Notes: generated by a model from the sequence alone, not told the origin. A stretch of DNA of 64,000 nucleotides from Paracoccaceae bacterium (GCA_014762635.1 JABURR010000058.1:49848-113847), one strand, 5' to 3'; shown: positions 9,730-19,649, numbered from the stretch's first letter. A program made the numbers and translations.

Positions 9730-10128
9730 TCAGGCCGCTGCCGTCTTGCGCGACGGCTCCAGCCCCGATGCCAGGTAACCGAACACGATCGCCACGACGA
9801 ACAAGGCAGGTACGTCGCCGATCAGGTGGCCGGTCTCGTTGCCATCTTTGATGCCGTAGAAGCCCATCACCACGGCATGGGCTACGCTGGACCACACGGT
9901 GAACCAGATGAGCGACAGGTTTTCCAGCGGGTTCGCGGCCGCTCGGATCAGGTAGATGCCCAGCACCGCGTAGACGCCGATGATCATGTGAAGGTAGTAG
10001 TAGCCGTCCCCGCCGTGCCAGACCCACCCGGCAGGCCAGACGACGCCAAGCGGATAGATCAGCAGAAAGATGCCCCCGAACGTCGCCAGCGACAGTTTAA
10101 GGTACCGGATCTTGGTATCGGTATCCAT
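9730..10128 (-). CDS. Small four-helix membrane protein (DUF6632-like)
   Basis: This 132-residue integral membrane protein has four hydrophobic segments, at about residues 11-33, 45-63, 73-92 and 105-122. Aromatic-rich motifs WPAGWVWHGGDGYYYLHMIIGVY, IWFTVWSSVAHAVVMGFYG and GHLIGDVPALFVV look like the DUF6632 family as I remember it; this assignment is from memory, not a search. No function is known. It reads toward the phasin terminator and is divergent from the winged-helix regulator at 10286. Confidence 0.65.
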   Translation of the reverse strand: MDTDTKIRYLKLSLATFGGIFLLIYPLGVVWPAGWVWHGGDGYYYLHMIIGVYAVLGIYLIRAAANPLENLSLIWFTVWSSVAHAVVMGFYGIKDGNETGHLIGDVPALFVVAIVFGYLASGLEPSRKTAAA

Positions 10129-10229
10129 GCGTTTCTCCTCTCAGATACTGCTTCACCAAAAGCGCACCGGTCTTTGTCCCCGCCGGACGCCATGCAGAAA
10201 CGCTATCGCAACAATCCGCCCGGGTTCTT

Positions 10230-10259
10230 GAAGCGCTTCTGAGTTTTCCTTGTGGAAAA
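10230..10259. promoter_or_regulatory. Two short dyads in a divergent promoter region
   Basis: GAAGCGCTTC (10230-10239) is a perfect 10-bp palindrome and TTTTCC-ttgt-GGAAAA (10244-10259) a perfect 6-bp inverted repeat directly after it. They lie between the divergent membrane protein gene (10128) and the regulator gene (10286). They could be operators for the regulator, but this is only positional. Confidence 0.35.
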
Positions 10260-10285
10260 TCCGGGAACTGCCATAACCTTTCCCG

Positions 10286-11848
10286 GTGAAATACCGGTTC
10301 GAAGACTTCGTGCTCGACACGGATTGTGCCGAGTTGCAAGGGCCAGACGGACTTGTCCGTCTGGAAGGGCGTGTTTTCGACTTGCTCGCCCTGCTCGTGG
10401 CAAATCACCAACGCCTCTTATCGAAGGACGAAATCGTCGATGAGATCTGGCAGGGTCGCGCGATTTCGGATGCCACTATCTCAACCGCAATCAAGGATGC
10501 CAGGCGGGCCATCGGGGATGACGGCAATGCCCAGCGCCTGATCCGTACTCAGCACGGCCGCGGGTTCCGATTCGTCGGCACCGTGGGGTACGACGCGCCA
10601 GCGCAGGCAGAACCTCCCCGGGCTGAGCAGTCCACGGCCGACCCTGACGGGCCGACGCAAGGCACGCGTCCCTCCATCGCGATCCTGCCGTTCAGGATCA
10701 TCGGCATCATTCCCGAGGTCAGCGCTATTGCAGAGGCGATCCCGACCGAACTCATCTCATCGCTGGCCCGGCTGCGTTGGCTCCGGATCGTCGCACGCGG
10801 GTCCAGCTTCAGATTCCACAGCGTCAGCGCCGACCCAGCGGCCGTCGGCCAGACGCTTTCGGTCGGGTATTGCCTGACCGGCAGCGTGGAGATCAGCGGG
10901 CGCCGCGTCGCGATCATGGTCGAACTTGTCGACACCCGCACCGGCGACATCGTCTGGGCCGAACGTTTCGAAGCCCCGCTGGACGAGGTGCACGCGATCC
11001 GCGCCGACATCGTGCATCACGTCGTCGCGGCGCTGGAACTGCACATCCCGCTGCACGAGGCCGAACGCGCCCGCCTCGCCACCCCCGCCTCCATGGACAG
11101 TTGGAGCACCTATCACCTCGGCCTGCAGCACATGTACCGCTTCAACCGGGCCGACAATGAAATCGCGGCCCACCATCTGCAACGCGCGACCGAGCTGGAC
11201 CCGAACTTCGCCCGGGCCTTTGCCGCCCGATCCTTCACCAGCTTTCAGAATGCGTTCCAGAAACTGGTTTCGGACCCGCAACAGGAGATCGCCAACGCCC
11301 GCCGCTTTGCCGAACGCGCGCTGGAACTGGACCCGATCGATCCGTTCTGCAATTTCGTTCACGGGCGGGCGCAATGGTTGGTCGGTGACCCGGACGAGGG
11401 CCAGCACTGGCTTGACCGCGCGGTCCTGCTCAGCCCGAATTTCGCGCAGGGCTTCTATGCCCGAGGCTGGACCGATGCGATCGCAGGCCGTGCCCACGAG
11501 GCATTGGAAAACGTGAGCACCTCGATCCATCTCAGCCCGCTCGACCCGTTTCTCTATGCGATGCAAAGCGTTCGCGGCATTGCGCTGATGCAGACCGGCG
11601 ACCTGGACGAGGCCGCGCTCTGGGCCGACATGGGTGCGCGCGCGCCCGGCGCCCACCACCTGATCGCCCTGGTGGCCGGGGTGGCGCACAAGCTCAACGG
11701 AGACCTGGACAAGGCAAACTACTGGGCGGCACGGGTTCGCGATCGCAGGGCCGACACGACGACCGCGGATTTCTTTCGCGCCTTCGATTTGAAGTCCGAG
11801 CCCTTCCGGCGCGACGTCATCGACGCGCTCAGCGATCTGGGATTCTGA
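10286..11848 (+). CDS. Winged-helix (ToxR/OmpR-type) regulator with TPR domain
   Basis: A one-component regulator of 520 residues. Residues 1-95 are an OmpR-type winged helix ([18 protein letters not shown], then [26 protein letters not shown], recognition helix region [19 protein letters not shown]). Residues about 125-245 resemble the TolB-like domain of CadC/adenylate-cyclase-type regulators ([29 protein letters not shown]). The remainder has tetratricopeptide-like helices ([37 protein letters not shown]). No membrane segment is seen between DNA-binding and sensor parts, unlike CadC or ToxR, so it is probably cytosolic. It starts at a GTG with FEDF following; no earlier in-frame start fits better. 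Confidence 0.8.
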   Translation: MKYRFEDFVLDTDCAELQGPDGLVRLEGRVFDLLALLVANHQRLLSKDEIVDEIWQGRAISDATISTAIKDARRAIGDDGNAQRLIRTQHGRGFRFVGTVGYDAPAQAEPPRAEQSTADPDGPTQGTRPSIAILPFRIIGIIPEVSAIAEAIPTELISSLARLRWLRIVARGSSFRFHSVSADPAAVGQTLSVGYCLTGSVEISGRRVAIMVELVDTRTGDIVWAERFEAPLDEVHAIRADIVHHVVAALELHIPLHEAERARLATPASMDSWSTYHLGLQHMYRFNRADNEIAAHHLQRATELDPNFARAFAARSFTSFQNAFQKLVSDPQQEIANARRFAERALELDPIDPFCNFVHGRAQWLVGDPDEGQHWLDRAVLLSPNFAQGFYARGWTDAIAGRAHEALENVSTSIHLSPLDPFLYAMQSVRGIALMQTGDLDEAALWADMGARAPGAHHLIALVAGVAHKLNGDLDKANYWAARVRDRRADTTTADFFRAFDLKSEPFRRDVIDALSDLGF

Positions 11849-11861
11849 TCAAGGGAAGTTC

Positions 11862-11937
<76 letters not shown>

Positions 11938-12063
11938 AGACGGGTGCGATATGGAGGATGCACCGTCACGTGTCAAGACCGTGGACGGCACCGCGGATCG
12001 GCTTCGCATTGCCGAGTTTCCCCGTTAGTCTGAGCATCAGCCGCCAACGCCCGGAGCCTTGCC

Positions 12064-12696
12064 ATGGAACTCTATGTTCATCCCCTGACCCCCAATTCCG
12101 CGCGGGTGCTGGCGCTGGCCCATGACCTTCACCTGGAACTCGACATCATCCCGGTGGACATCACCAAGGGCGAAACCCGGACGCCGGAGTTCCTGGGGAT
12201 CAATCCACTCGGGACCGTACCGGTGCTGGTGGACGATGACCTGGTCCTGTGGGAAAGCCGCCCGATCATGGGCTACCTGGCCGCGATGCGCCCGGAACTG
12301 GTGCTCTACCCGGTGTCGCCGGACCACCGGGCGAATGTCGATCAATGGCTGTTCTGGGAGGCACAGACTCTCGGCCCGGCCATGTTCGCCCTGGGCGACG
12401 AACGGGTGGTGAAGCCCCGCATGGGACAGCCCGCCGACATGGACCGGGAGGCCGATGCCGAGGCCCGCGTGCTGCAACACCTGCCCCATCTGAACGCTGC
12501 GCTGAAGGGCAAGGATGGCGTGATCGGCACCGTCACCATCGCCGACTACGCCCTTGCCATGTGGTTCGCCCTGCGCGAGGGGATGGGCCTCGACCTCGAC
12601 CGCTTCCCCGAGATCACCCGCTGGATCGAAGCCATGGAAACCCGCCCGGGGCTCGCCAATGCCGCCAAACGGGCGCGCGGGGCGTTCTTGGCTTGA
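12064..12696 (+). CDS. Glutathione S-transferase family protein
   Basis: A 210-residue GST with the N-terminal thioredoxin-like domain at residues 1-80 (MELYVHPLTPNSARVLALAH; the cis-proline turn LGTVPVLVDDD; then WESRPIMGYLA, where the E-S pair binds the gamma-glutamyl of glutathione) and the helical C-terminal domain with the N-capping region GTVTIADYALAMW. It resembles theta/beta-like bacterial GSTs. The substrate cannot be told. It is unlinked to the second GST at 39057 and is transcribed alone, 126 bp from the tRNA. Confidence 0.9.
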   Translation: MELYVHPLTPNSARVLALAHDLHLELDIIPVDITKGETRTPEFLGINPLGTVPVLVDDDLVLWESRPIMGYLAAMRPELVLYPVSPDHRANVDQWLFWEAQTLGPAMFALGDERVVKPRMGQPADMDREADAEARVLQHLPHLNAALKGKDGVIGTVTIADYALAMWFALREGMGLDLDRFPEITRWIEAMETRPGLANAAKRARGAFLA

Positions 12697-12791
12697 TCTG
12701 AGCCTCACGGTTCCGAAGACCAGCCTTGGACCAGAGAGCACCGCGTGCTATCGTTGCGCTTCCCAACTCTAGAGCACTGGAGACGTGAAAC

Positions 12792-13277
12792 ATGCAAACA
12801 CCGGAGGAACGTCTCGACGAGTTGGGATTGGTCCTGCCAAAGCCCGTGGAAGTCCCTGCGGGACTGCATCTGCCATTTACATTCATCAATGTCCGAGGCG
12901 ATCGACTGGCCTTCTCCGGACACCCCAAGCAATCACAGGACGGCGCCATTGCGGGGCCGTTTGGCGAACTTGGTTCTGATCTATCGACGGAAGAAGGTTA
13001 TGCCGCCGCGCGGGACGTCGCGCTGTCCGTTCTGGCGAACATGAAGGCCGAGATCGGGGAACTGTCCCGCGTCACGGGATGGGTGCGCGTCTTCGGGATG
13101 GTCAATTCGGCGCCGGGCTACACGGAACAGCACCTCGTGATCAACGGTTTCAGCGATTTGATCGTGGAGGTTTTCGGAAAAGACATCGGGCGGCATGCGC
13201 GTTCCGCGATTGGTACGGCCGGTCTGCCTTTAGGCTTCGCAATGGAAATCGAAGGCGAGGTCTTGATCCGCCCCTAA
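12792..13277 (+). CDS. RidA-family protein
   Basis: A 161-residue member of the YjgF/YER057c/UK114 (RidA) fold, which deaminates reactive enamine/imine intermediates in its best-known members. Motifs are LAFSGHPKQSQDG, the central EEGYAAARDVALSVLANMKAEIG and C-terminal GTAGLPLGFAMEIEGEVLI. It belongs to the longer, lower-similarity branch: the arginine in the usual short-form C-terminal motif RxxVxVxxLP is replaced by RSAIGTAGLP, which keeps an Arg (about residue 138). Substrate unknown. It converges on gcvP. Confidence 0.85.
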   Translation: MQTPEERLDELGLVLPKPVEVPAGLHLPFTFINVRGDRLAFSGHPKQSQDGAIAGPFGELGSDLSTEEGYAAARDVALSVLANMKAEIGELSRVTGWVRVFGMVNSAPGYTEQHLVINGFSDLIVEVFGKDIGRHARSAIGTAGLPLGFAMEIEGEVLIRP

Positions 13278-13298
13278 CGGCGCCACCAGCATGCGTCT

Positions 13299-13324
13299 CC
13301 ACCCCGGCATCTCTGCCAGGGTGG
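13299..13324. terminator. Putative bidirectional terminator hairpin
   Basis: CCACCCcGGCA (13299-13309) pairs with TGCCaGGGTGG (13314-13324) in 10 of 11 positions with a TCTC loop, between the convergent RidA-like gene and gcvP. There is no T-run, so strength is uncertain. Confidence 0.5.
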
Positions 13325-13338
13325 GGTGAAAGCGCAGG

Positions 13339-16191
13339 CTACTCCGCCGCGTCCTGGTAGTCTTCCAGCGGCGGGCAGGTGCAGACCAGGTGGCGGTCGC
13401 CGTACACGTTATCCACCCGGTTGACCGGGGCCCAGTACTTGTCCACGCGGAAGCTGCCCTTGGGGAAGCAGGCCTGTTCGCGGGTGTAGGGGCGGTCCCA
13501 GTCGCCCACCAGGTCCTCGACCGTGTGGGGCGCGTTTTTCAGCGGGTTGTTCTCGGGATCCATCTCGCCCTTCTCCACCGCCGCGATCTCCTCGCGGATC
13601 GAGAGCATGGCGTCGCAGAAGCGGTCAAGCTCGGCCTTGGTCTCGCTTTCGGTGGGTTCCACCATCAGCGTGCCCGCCACCGGCCAACTCATGGTCGGCG
13701 CGTGGAAGCCGTTGTCCACGAGCCGCTTGGCGATGTCGTCCACGGTGATATGGGCGCTGTCGGCGAAAGGCCGGGTGTCGAGGATGCACTCATGCGCCAC
13801 GCGTCCGTTGCGGCCCTTGAAGAGCACGTCATAGGCGCCTTCGAGCCGCTTGGCGATATAGTTGGCGTTCAGGATCGCGATCTTGGTGGCTTGCGTCAGG
13901 CCCGCCCCGCCCATGAGCAGGATATAAGCCCAGCTGATCGGCAGGATCGAGGCCGAGCCGTAGGGAGCGGCCGAGACCGGCCCCTCGCGCCCGCCGGTTT
14001 CGGGATGGCCGGGCAGGAAGGGCGCCAGATGCGCCTTCACGCCGATCGGGCCCATGCCGGGACCGCCCCCGCCATGCGGGATGCAGAAGGTCTTGTGCAG
14101 GTTCAGGTGGCTCACGTCCGAGCCAAGCTCACCGGGCTTGGCCAGCCCCACCAGCGCGTTCAGGTTCGCACCGTCAAGATAGACCTGCCCGCCGTATTGG
14201 TGAGTGATGTCGCAGACCTCGCGCACGGTTTCCTCGAAGACGCCGTGGGTCGAGGGGTAGGTGATCATGCAGGCGGCCAGCTTGTCGCCCGCGGCCTCGG
14301 CCTTGGCGCGGAAATCCTCGAGGTCGATGTCGCCGTTCTCGGCCGATTTGACCACGACGACCTTCATGCCGCACATCTGCGCCGAGGCGGGGTTGGTCCC
14401 GTGCGCCGAGACCGGGATCAGGCAGACATCGCGCTGATCGTCGCCACGCGCGTGGTGATAGGCGCGGATCGTCAGAAGCCCCGCGTATTCGCCCTGCGCG
14501 CCCGAGTTCGGCTGCATGGACATCGCGTCATAGCCGGTGATCTCGCACAGCTTGGCCGAGAGATCCTCGAGCATCTGCGTATACCCCTGCACCTGATCGC
14601 CCGGGGCGAAGGGATGGATGTTCGAGAACTCGGGCCAGGTGATCGGCATCATCTCGACCGCGGCGTTCAGCTTCATGGTGCACGATCCCAGCGGGATCAT
14701 CGCCCGGTCAAGCGCCAGGTCACGGTCCGAAAGGCGGCGCATGTAGCGCATCATCTCGGTCTCGGCCCGGTTCATGTGGAAGACCGGGTGGGTCAGGTAA
14801 TCGCTTTCGCGAACCAGCGCCTCAGGGACGCGGTGATAGTCGGCGGGGAATTCGTCGCGGCTGAAGTTTAGGCCAAAGGCCCGCCAGACCGCTTCGAGCG
14901 TGGCCGGGCGCACGGTCTCGTCCACGGTGATGCCGATCTTGGTGTCGCCCACCTTGCGGAAGTTGATGTGCTCGCGCCGTCCGGCCTCCATGATCACGCC
15001 CTGCAGCGCGCCGACCTCCACGGTGAGCGTGTCGAAGAAGAACTCGGGCTCCACCGTGAAGCCGCCGGCCTCCAGCCCACGGGCAAGACGGTCGGTCTTG
15101 CGATGGATGCGCTGCGCGATCGCCTTCAGCCCTTCGGGGCCGTGGAACACCCCGTAGAACGAGGCCATGACCGCCAGAAGCGCCTGCGCCGTGCAGACGT
15201 TCGAGGTGGCTTTTTCGCGGCGGATGTGCTGCTCGCGCGTTTGCAGGGCAAGGCGATAGGCCTTGTTGCCCCGCGCATCGACCGACACGCCGACGATCCG
15301 GCCGGGCATCGCGCGCTTGTAGGATTCGCGGCAGGCCATGTAGGCCGCCGACGGCCCACCAAAGCCCATCGGCACGCCGAAACGCTGGGTCGAGCCAACG
15401 GCGATATCCGCGCCCATCGCGCCGGGTTCCTTGAGAAGCGTCAGCATCAGCGGATCGGCGATCACGATGCCGATGGCCTTGGCGGCGTGCAGCTTTTCGA
15501 TATGCGGGGTGAAATCGGTCAGGTGGCCATAGGTGCCGGGATACTGGAAGATCGCGCCGAACACCGCCTCGGGGTCCAGGTCATCGGGGTTGCCCACGGT
15601 CACCTCGATGCCCAGCGGCGCGGCGCGGGTCTTCATCACCTCGATGTTCTGCGGGTGGCAGTTTTCGTCGATGAAGAAGCCCTTGGCCTTCGATTTCGCG
15701 ACCCGCTCGGCCATGGTCATCGCCTCGGCGGCGGCGGTCGCCTCGTCCAGAAGCGAGGCGTTGGCGATCTCCAGTCCCGTCAGGTCACTTACCATGGTCT
15801 GGTAGTTCAGAAGCGCCTCGAGGCGCCCCTGGCTGATCTCGGGCTGATAGGGCGTGTAGGCCGTGTACCAGGCCGGGTTTTCAAGGATGTTCCGCTGGAT
15901 CGCGGGGGGCGTCACGGTGCCGTGGTAGCCCTGCCCGATCATGGTGGTGAAGACCTCGTTCTTCTTCGCCACCTGGCGCATGTGCCAGATCATCTCCCGC
16001 TCGGACTTGGGTTTTCCGAAGTCGAGCGGGGTCTTCTGGCGGATGCTCTGCGGCACGGTCTGGTCGATCAGCTCGTCCAGGTCTTTCACGCCCAGAACCT
16101 CGAACATCTCGGCCATTTCCTGCGGCGAGGGGCCGACATGGCGCCGGTTGGCAAAGTCGTAAGGCAGGTAATCGGTGGGCGTGAAAGCCAT
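13339..16191 (-). CDS. gcvP: Glycine dehydrogenase (aminomethyl-transferring), P protein
   Basis: The P protein decarboxylates glycine with pyridoxal phosphate and loads the aminomethyl group on GcvH lipoamide. It is 950 residues, the full-length fused form found in proteobacteria. The pyridoxal-phosphate site is the conserved [21 protein letters not shown] region at about residue 700, and the N-terminal half keeps the duplicated decarboxylase fold. I chose the ATG at 16191 ([13 protein letters not shown]) because it has a GGAGCGGAG ribosome site; an ATG ten codons upstream has none. It is the last gene of gcvT-gcvH-gcvP. Confidence 0.96.
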   Translation of the reverse strand: MAFTPTDYLPYDFANRRHVGPSPQEMAEMFEVLGVKDLDELIDQTVPQSIRQKTPLDFGKPKSEREMIWHMRQVAKKNEVFTTMIGQGYHGTVTPPAIQRNILENPAWYTAYTPYQPEISQGRLEALLNYQTMVSDLTGLEIANASLLDEATAAAEAMTMAERVAKSKAKGFFIDENCHPQNIEVMKTRAAPLGIEVTVGNPDDLDPEAVFGAIFQYPGTYGHLTDFTPHIEKLHAAKAIGIVIADPLMLTLLKEPGAMGADIAVGSTQRFGVPMGFGGPSAAYMACRESYKRAMPGRIVGVSVDARGNKAYRLALQTREQHIRREKATSNVCTAQALLAVMASFYGVFHGPEGLKAIAQRIHRKTDRLARGLEAGGFTVEPEFFFDTLTVEVGALQGVIMEAGRREHINFRKVGDTKIGITVDETVRPATLEAVWRAFGLNFSRDEFPADYHRVPEALVRESDYLTHPVFHMNRAETEMMRYMRRLSDRDLALDRAMIPLGSCTMKLNAAVEMMPITWPEFSNIHPFAPGDQVQGYTQMLEDLSAKLCEITGYDAMSMQPNSGAQGEYAGLLTIRAYHHARGDDQRDVCLIPVSAHGTNPASAQMCGMKVVVVKSAENGDIDLEDFRAKAEAAGDKLAACMITYPSTHGVFEETVREVCDITHQYGGQVYLDGANLNALVGLAKPGELGSDVSHLNLHKTFCIPHGGGGPGMGPIGVKAHLAPFLPGHPETGGREGPVSAAPYGSASILPISWAYILLMGGAGLTQATKIAILNANYIAKRLEGAYDVLFKGRNGRVAHECILDTRPFADSAHITVDDIAKRLVDNGFHAPTMSWPVAGTLMVEPTESETKAELDRFCDAMLSIREEIAAVEKGEMDPENNPLKNAPHTVEDLVGDWDRPYTREQACFPKGSFRVDKYWAPVNRVDNVYGDRHLVCTCPPLEDYQDAAE

Positions 16192-16245
16192 CTGCTCCGC
16201 TCCAAATCTACGGTTGAACATTGAAAACGTCGGCGGGGTCCGACG

Positions 16246-16605
16246 TTACTCGATGAAGTCCTTGTACTCGTCTTCGGTCATCAGATCGTCGAGGGCCGAA
16301 AGGTCGTCGACCTTCATCTTGAAGAACCATGCGTCCCCCATGGCGTCTTCGTTCACGAGGCCCGGGTTGTCGTTCAGCTTTTCATTCACTTCGACGATCT
16401 CGCCATCGAGCGGCGCCATGATGTCGGAGGCGGCCTTGACGCTTTCGATCACAACGATCTCGTCGCCCTTGGCGACCACGGTCTCGACCTCGGGCAGTTC
16501 GACAAAGACGATATCGCCCAGTTGCTCGCTCGCGTGATCGGTGATGCCGACGACGACCAGGTCGCCATCAACGCGGAGCCATTCGTGTTCTTCGGTGAAT
16601 TTCAT
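16246..16605 (-). CDS. gcvH: Glycine cleavage system H protein
   Basis: GcvH is the lipoate-carrying shuttle of the glycine cleavage system. The 119-residue protein starts MKFTEEHEWLRVDGD and has the lipoylation site ESVKAASD with Lys57. The annotated start is chosen over a longer open frame because MKFTEEHEW is the canonical start. The gene lies 19 nt after gcvT and 54 nt before gcvP in the same operon. Confidence 0.97.
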   Translation of the reverse strand: MKFTEEHEWLRVDGDLVVVGITDHASEQLGDIVFVELPEVETVVAKGDEIVVIESVKAASDIMAPLDGEIVEVNEKLNDNPGLVNEDAMGDAWFFKMKVDDLSALDDLMTEDEYKDFIE

Positions 16606-16624
16606 TCGGGGGTCCCTCTTTTTT

Positions 16625-17755
16625 TCAGCGTTTGTAGGTGGATGGTCGGAACGGCATCGGGGCAACGGTCGCGGCCATGCGTTTGCCGCGCACCTCGCCC
16701 CAGATCACTGTGCCATCGGCAGCATGGGCGATGTCAATATACCCCATCGACATGGGCGCCTCGATCGACGGGCCGAAGGCGCCCGAGGTCACCTCTCCGA
16801 TCGGATCGGCGGCATCTTCCGAGGCGAACAGTTTCGTGCCGCCGCGCATCGGCGCGCGGCCTTCGGGGCGCAGCCCGACCCGGCGGCGCGTGGCGCCGTT
16901 TTCAAGTTCGTTCAGGATGCGCTCCGCCCCGGGGAAGCCCCCCTCGCGAGCGCCGCCCGCACGGCGGGCCTTCTGCATCGCCCATTCCAGCGCCGCCTCG
17001 ACCGGGCTGGTGGTGGTGTCGATGTCCGAGCCATAAAGACAGAGCCCGGCCTCCAGACGCAGCGAGTCCCGCGCGCCAAGGCCGATCGGCGCCACCTCGG
17101 GCATTTCCAGAAGCGCCTCGACAAAGACCTCGGCCGCGGCCTCGGGAACCGAGATCTCGAACCCGTCCTCGCCGGTATAGCCCGAGCGCGACACCCAGGC
17201 CGAACCATCGGCCATCGGCAGGACCGCGACGTCCATGAATCGCATGTCTTTCGATTTCGGCAGCAGGCGGGCCAGCGCCGTCTCGGCCTCCGGTCCTTGC
17301 AGCGCAACCAGCGCCCGGTCGGTCACCGTCTCCACCTCGCACACGTCAGACAGATGCGCCGAAAGATGCGCGATATCCGCATCCTTGCAGGCCGCGTTGA
17401 CCACGAGGAACAGGTGATCGCCGCGGTTGGCCACCATCAGGTCGTCAAGCACACCGCCTTCGTCGTTGGTGAACAGCGCATAGCGCTGCCGCCACGGCTT
17501 CAGCCCAAGAATATCCACCGGAACCAGCCGCTCCAGCGCGCGGGCGGCGTCTTCCACGTTCCCGCTTTTGGGGCGCAGGATCACCTGACCCATGTGCGAG
17601 ACGTCGAACAGCCCCGCTTGTTCGCGGGTGTGAAGATGCTCCTTCATCACGCCCATCGGGTACTGCACCGGCATCTCATAGCCCGCGAAAGGCACCATCT
17701 TGGCGCCCAACCGAACGTGCAGATCACGGAGCACCGTGCGTTTCAGGTCTGACAT
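16625..17755 (-). CDS. gcvT: Aminomethyltransferase, T protein
   Basis: GcvT moves the methylene group from aminomethyl-GcvH to tetrahydrofolate and frees ammonia. It is 376 residues. Motifs include KMVPFAGYEMPVQYPMGVM, HTREQAGLFDVSHMGQV with the conserved Asp/His region, and SRSGYTGEDGFEIS. The ATG at 17755 is preceded by GGAGGGGCGG. This ribosome site is part of the leader following the tandem glycine riboswitch and can pair with CCGCCC 35-45 bases upstream, which suggests translational control. Confidence 0.96.
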   Translation of the reverse strand: MSDLKRTVLRDLHVRLGAKMVPFAGYEMPVQYPMGVMKEHLHTREQAGLFDVSHMGQVILRPKSGNVEDAARALERLVPVDILGLKPWRQRYALFTNDEGGVLDDLMVANRGDHLFLVVNAACKDADIAHLSAHLSDVCEVETVTDRALVALQGPEAETALARLLPKSKDMRFMDVAVLPMADGSAWVSRSGYTGEDGFEISVPEAAAEVFVEALLEMPEVAPIGLGARDSLRLEAGLCLYGSDIDTTTSPVEAALEWAMQKARRAGGAREGGFPGAERILNELENGATRRRVGLRPEGRAPMRGGTKLFASEDAADPIGEVTSGAFGPSIEAPMSMGYIDIAHAADGTVIWGEVRGKRMAATVAPMPFRPSTYKR

Positions 17756-17819
17756 TCCGCCCCTCCATCGTGACAGGCGCACTGCGCCCTTCGGCATCCA
17801 CGGGCGGCTCTGCCACCCC

Positions 17820-17985
17820 CGATTGCCCCCTCTGTCCCTGCGCCTGAGATCGCTATCCCTTCGGCGGGCGCCCGAAGCGCCACTCTCCAGAGTTTATCAC
17901 ATCGCGCAGGTCCGTGGGCCTGAGAGTTTACCGGGGCGGTTGCTCCTTCGGCACTGGCTTGAACCAGATTCTCCCTACGCGATGG
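17820..17985 (-). promoter_or_regulatory. Tandem glycine riboswitch (gcvT motif)
   Basis: Reading the minus strand, the first aptamer (about 17985-17905) has GGGAGAATCTGG, then GCCGAAGGAGCAA and AACTCTCAGGC, the conserved core of glycine riboswitches. A second aptamer (about 17897-17824) follows, with GGAGAGTGGC, GCCGAAGGGATAGCG and ATCTCAGGCGCAGGGACAGA. Tandem aptamers before gcvT are the classical form, normally turning the operon on when glycine is abundant. The 68 nt between aptamer 2 and gcvT hold GC-rich stems but no T-run, so translation initiation is the likelier output. Confidence 0.92.
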
Positions 17986-18059
17986 AGGCAAGCTAGGCGA
18001 AGTCCGTGTTTTCATCAAGGGCTTGCATGTTGCGACTTTGCACGGCAGGTCTTTGCCCC

Positions 18060-18629
18060 ATGTCTGACCCGTTTTTCTTCGGATATGGCTCGCTCGTGAA
18101 CCGGGCGACCCATGACTACACGAACGCCCACCCTGCCCGGCTGCGCGGCTGGCGGCGGGTCTGGCGGCATACGGATCTGCGTCCCGTCGCCTTTCTGACC
18201 GCCGTTCCCGATTCGGAGACCGAGATCGAAGGGCTGGTGGCGGGCGTGCCCGGCCACGACTGGGCGGCCCTCGACGCGCGTGAACATGCCTATGACCGGC
18301 ATCACGTCAGCCACGCGACCAACCACCCCCTGCCGCACGAGGTCGAGGTTCAGGTCTATTCGATCCCGGATGGCAAACACGGCCGCCCTGACAGCGCACA
18401 CCCGATCCTGCTGAGCTATGTCGACGTGGTGATCCAGGGCTACCTGCGCGAATTTGGCGAGGTCGGCGTGCGCCGCTTCGTGGAGACCACCGATGGCTGG
18501 GACGCGCCGGTCCTCGATGACCGGGCCGATCCGCGCTATCCGCGCCACAAACGCCTGACCACCGGGGAGCGTGAGTTGGTCGACGGCCACCTTTCCGATC
18601 TTGGCGTGACGATCCTGGCCAGCGCCTGA
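18060..18629 (+). CDS. Gamma-glutamylcyclotransferase family protein
   Basis: This 189-residue protein opens with PFFFGYGSLVNRATHD, the YGSL substrate-binding motif of the gamma-glutamylcyclotransferase (AIG2/ChaC-like) fold, followed by RLRGWRRVWRH and EIEGLVAGVPGHDWAALDAREHAYDR. That last segment carries the acidic residue expected near the family catalytic Glu (ALDAREHAYDR). The family makes 5-oxoproline from gamma-glutamyl compounds, but the substrate here is unknown. The start at 18060 is preferred to an ATG 18 codons upstream because the family begins a few residues before YGSL. A symmetric terminator follows. Confidence 0.85.
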   Translation: MSDPFFFGYGSLVNRATHDYTNAHPARLRGWRRVWRHTDLRPVAFLTAVPDSETEIEGLVAGVPGHDWAALDAREHAYDRHHVSHATNHPLPHEVEVQVYSIPDGKHGRPDSAHPILLSYVDVVIQGYLREFGEVGVRRFVETTDGWDAPVLDDRADPRYPRHKRLTTGERELVDGHLSDLGVTILASA

Positions 18630-18634
18630 AGAAG

Positions 18635-18658
18635 AAAGGCGCCCTGCAGGGCGCCTTT
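18635..18658. terminator. Bidirectional terminator between convergent genes
   Basis: AAAGGCGCCC and GGGCGCCTTT form a perfect 10-bp stem with TGCA loop (18635-18658). It works symmetrically for the gene ending at 18629 and the cyclase gene ending at 18667. Confidence 0.8.
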
Positions 18659-18666
18659 CGTGATCT

Positions 18667-19623
18667 CTACTTGATCGCCTGCGGATTGATCGGCGAGCCA
18701 GCCGCCCCGGGGATGTGCAGCGGCGGGGCGGTGAAGAAGAACTCGTACACCCCGTCCTCGGCGCAATCCTCGGCCAGTTCCTTGACGTAGAAGATCTCGC
18801 CCATGGAAATTCCAATCGCCGGGATCACCACCCAGTGCCAGGGCTGGTTCGCCTCGTCGGTCTCGTTCGGGCGCACCTCGCAGCCCCATGTGTCGGCACA
18901 GATCGCGGCGATGTCCTTTTCGCGAATCCAGCGCGCAGTCTCGAACGCCAGCCCCGGCGCATCGCCACCCGCGTAGCCCGCCCAGTCCCCCGCGGCGAGG
19001 CAGCGTTCCTGGTGGCCGGTGCGAACAATGACGAAGTCGCCCTTGCGGATCTCGACCCCCTGGGCCGCCGCGCACCCGTCCAGATCGGCATTGGTGATCG
19101 GGTATCCGTCATCGAGGCTGTCCACGCCTTTCCAGCGGGCAATGTCCAGCAGCACCCCGCGCCCGACCATCTTGTCGCGTACATTCTCGATCCCGAGCTT
19201 CTTGGCGCCGTTCACCGTCACGTCCGTGGCCGGAAAACCGTTGTACATCTTGTCATCGAGGAAGATGTGGCAGAGTGCATCCCACTGGGTGGAGCCTTGG
19301 CAGGGCAGGTTGATCGCGTCATCGGCGTAGCGGAGATAGGCCTTGCCATCGCCATCCTGCTCGCCGGTCACGGCATCGGTGCCGGTGGCCAGCATCTGGT
19401 GGATCATGTTCCATCGCCCGCCGAAAAGCCCCGACTGGATCTTTTCCTTCAGGTTCAGCCCCAGCGCGAAAGTCTTGCCCTTGCGGATCAGCTTCGCCGC
19501 ACCGACGATATCCTCAGGCGAAATATTGTTCAGCGTGCCGATCTGGTCATCCTCGCCCCAGCGGCCCCAGTTCGAAAGCTCCTTGGCGGTATCGTAGATA
19601 TCCTGCCGCGTATACTTGGCCAT
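18667..19623 (-). CDS. Cyclase family protein (kynurenine formamidase / isatin hydrolase fold)
   Basis: The 318-residue protein matches the metal-dependent cyclase family (PF04199), whose members open amide rings or formamides, such as isatin hydrolase and kynurenine formamidase. The family metal motif HxGTHxDxxxH is altered here: PCQGSTQWDALCHIF keeps the Asp and last His but has STQ in place of GTH, as I recall for a long-form subgroup. Other visible parts are RGVLLDIARWKGVDSL and DTWGCEVRPNE with the usual late acidic residues. It is the outermost gene of the catabolic island, with a copy of the shared 22-bp palindrome 27 bases upstream of its start. Confidence 0.82.
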   Translation of the reverse strand: MAKYTRQDIYDTAKELSNWGRWGEDDQIGTLNNISPEDIVGAAKLIRKGKTFALGLNLKEKIQSGLFGGRWNMIHQMLATGTDAVTGEQDGDGKAYLRYADDAINLPCQGSTQWDALCHIFLDDKMYNGFPATDVTVNGAKKLGIENVRDKMVGRGVLLDIARWKGVDSLDDGYPITNADLDGCAAAQGVEIRKGDFVIVRTGHQERCLAAGDWAGYAGGDAPGLAFETARWIREKDIAAICADTWGCEVRPNETDEANQPWHWVVIPAIGISMGEIFYVKELAEDCAEDGVYEFFFTAPPLHIPGAAGSPINPQAIK

Positions 19624-19649
19624 TCTCTCCTCCCTGAAAGATGCGCACC

